Assembly (NCBI GenBank): GCA_014529385.2
Contig: CM043968.1
Location: 130,628,018 to 130,692,017, forward strand
Direction of reading: 5' to 3'
DNA from: Adiantum capillus-veneris
Lineage: Eukaryota > Streptophyta > Polypodiopsida > Polypodiales > Pteridaceae
DNA: 64,000 nt
Of this stretch, positions 1 to 64,000 are shown piece after piece; the first letter of the stretch is position 1, and the number at the start of each line of letters is the position of its first letter. The notes below the pieces were generated by a model. It saw only the letters and a program-made list of their open reading frames with translations. It searched no databases and was not told where the DNA came from. Both the position numbers and the translations under genes were made by a program.

Positions 1-86
1 TACAAGAGTGCTCATACAAAATCATAAAGAGTGCCTCACAGAGAATATTAGATGCAGCCTGTAAAAATGTCCAATGTCAGCCTCAC
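1..86 (-). other. Start of FtsH7/9-like intron 11
   Basis: Sequence after donor GTGAGG. No reading frame here continues the FtsH protein, so it is intronic. Confidence 0.8.
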
Positions 87-63567
<63,481 letters not shown>

Positions 63568-64000
63568 GGCTACGAAGAGCCCAACAGCGCCAGAAGGGTC
63601 ATACCAAAGAGTCACGGCTTTTGAAATGGAGAACAAGATTGGATGTGTTCCTGATTCAGCTGAAAAGCCTTACGCTTGGATTGTATGACTGCCAAAAAAG
63701 ACGAAGCGCCCTTGCGCCACAAAAGAGACGATCGCACGGTGCGACAGAAAGACCGAGAGAGCGCAGAAGAGAGCCAGAGAGGACGCTAGACAACGCGCGT
63801 ATTCATCCAATCATATCCTGTCCACTAGATTTTTTTCAATTTTGTTGTTTCATTTCAGCTTAGCTACAAGTATTACATTTATTCCGCGGTGTTAAGGGAA
63901 TCGATTCAGATACTCTCTCTCTCTCTCTCTCTATTTTTTTCTCTCTCTTGAGAAGTTCCTACGAAGTTAAAACTCTTCTTCTTCCTACCCCCGCCCCGCC
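63568..64000 (-). promoter_or_regulatory. Leader and probable promoter of the FtsH7/9-like gene
   Basis: Upstream of ATG 63567 on the minus strand. Sense-strand order from distal to proximal: a GA microsatellite (63914-63948), an AT-rich stretch with GAATAAATG (about 63880), an ATTGG inverted CCAAT box, then a pyrimidine-rich run (about 63700-63780) of the kind common in plant 5' leaders. No exact start site can be assigned. Confidence 0.45.

Noticed and set aside
1-86. Possible further FtsH exon after an ACAG acceptor at about position 36
   Set aside because: The translated sequence does not match the expected conserved continuation and hits a stop at once.
63568-63636. N-terminal extension of the FtsH exon by 23 codons
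   Set aside because: The extension begins only at a TTG codon after an in-frame TAA. The first ATG is at 63567 and a plastid transit peptide can start there.

Overview
The window is nuclear DNA of a land plant with a repeat-rich genome. One host gene can be recognised with certainty. It encodes a chloroplast-type FtsH protease of the FTSH7/FTSH9 group, lies on the minus strand, and runs almost the full length of the window. Eleven coding exons can be placed from sequence: exon 1 (62524-63567), exon 2 (36359-36424), exon 3 (36110-36244), and exons 4-11 packed into 87-2104. Together they encode 794 residues; the last part of the gene lies beyond the left edge. Eight of the introns seen are ordinary (79-270 bp where complete), but intron 1 is about 26.1 kb and intron 2 about 34.0 kb. 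Introns of this size filled with retroelements suggest a fern, gymnosperm or other large-genome plant, but the lineage cannot be fixed from the window alone.

Intron 2 (2105-36109) is a deep nest of retroelements. From the left it holds part of a long LTR of family M (2888-7558) split by a minus-strand chromovirus (G3, 3314-6989). Next is an inverted pair of LTR ends (7898-8139). The gag-only chromovirus G4 follows, split by a solo LTR (M2) that is itself split by a full-length LINE (9713-25435). The LINE was in turn hit by a Copia element (C1, 10777-16088), a short non-autonomous LTR element (L, 18003-20861) and another solo LTR (M3, 24593-25389). Target-site duplications (TSDs) support most of these junctions. 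Further right are a non-autonomous LTR element N (27220-31830), a chain of three chromovirus LTRs joined by partial interiors (27171-34871), and a frameshifted coding relic of unknown origin (about 34900-35961).

Intron 1 (36425-62523) holds a chromodomain fragment and LTR of an older chromovirus (X). That LTR is split by a very young but coding-defective chromovirus (G1, 38150-44712, LTRs differing at one position). Then come a gag-less Copia (C2, 45443-49412), a decayed element Z carrying an L-type LTR (51035-53990), low-complexity sequence, and a non-autonomous LTR element T with one unrecognised reading frame (56102-59669). A 279-bp tandem duplication of Copia gag follows, and then apparently unique intron.

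The TE genes are mostly broken, and several elements lack gag or pol although their two LTRs match closely, which points to mobilisation in trans. No rRNA, tRNA, CRISPR or bacterial-type operon is present. The most notable signals are a tandemly duplicated, in-frame alternative 5' splice site in the FtsH gene; a short motif shared by 14 LTR copies from different families; an R-U5 segment embedded between gag and pol in G3; and the unrecognised ORFs of elements N and T.
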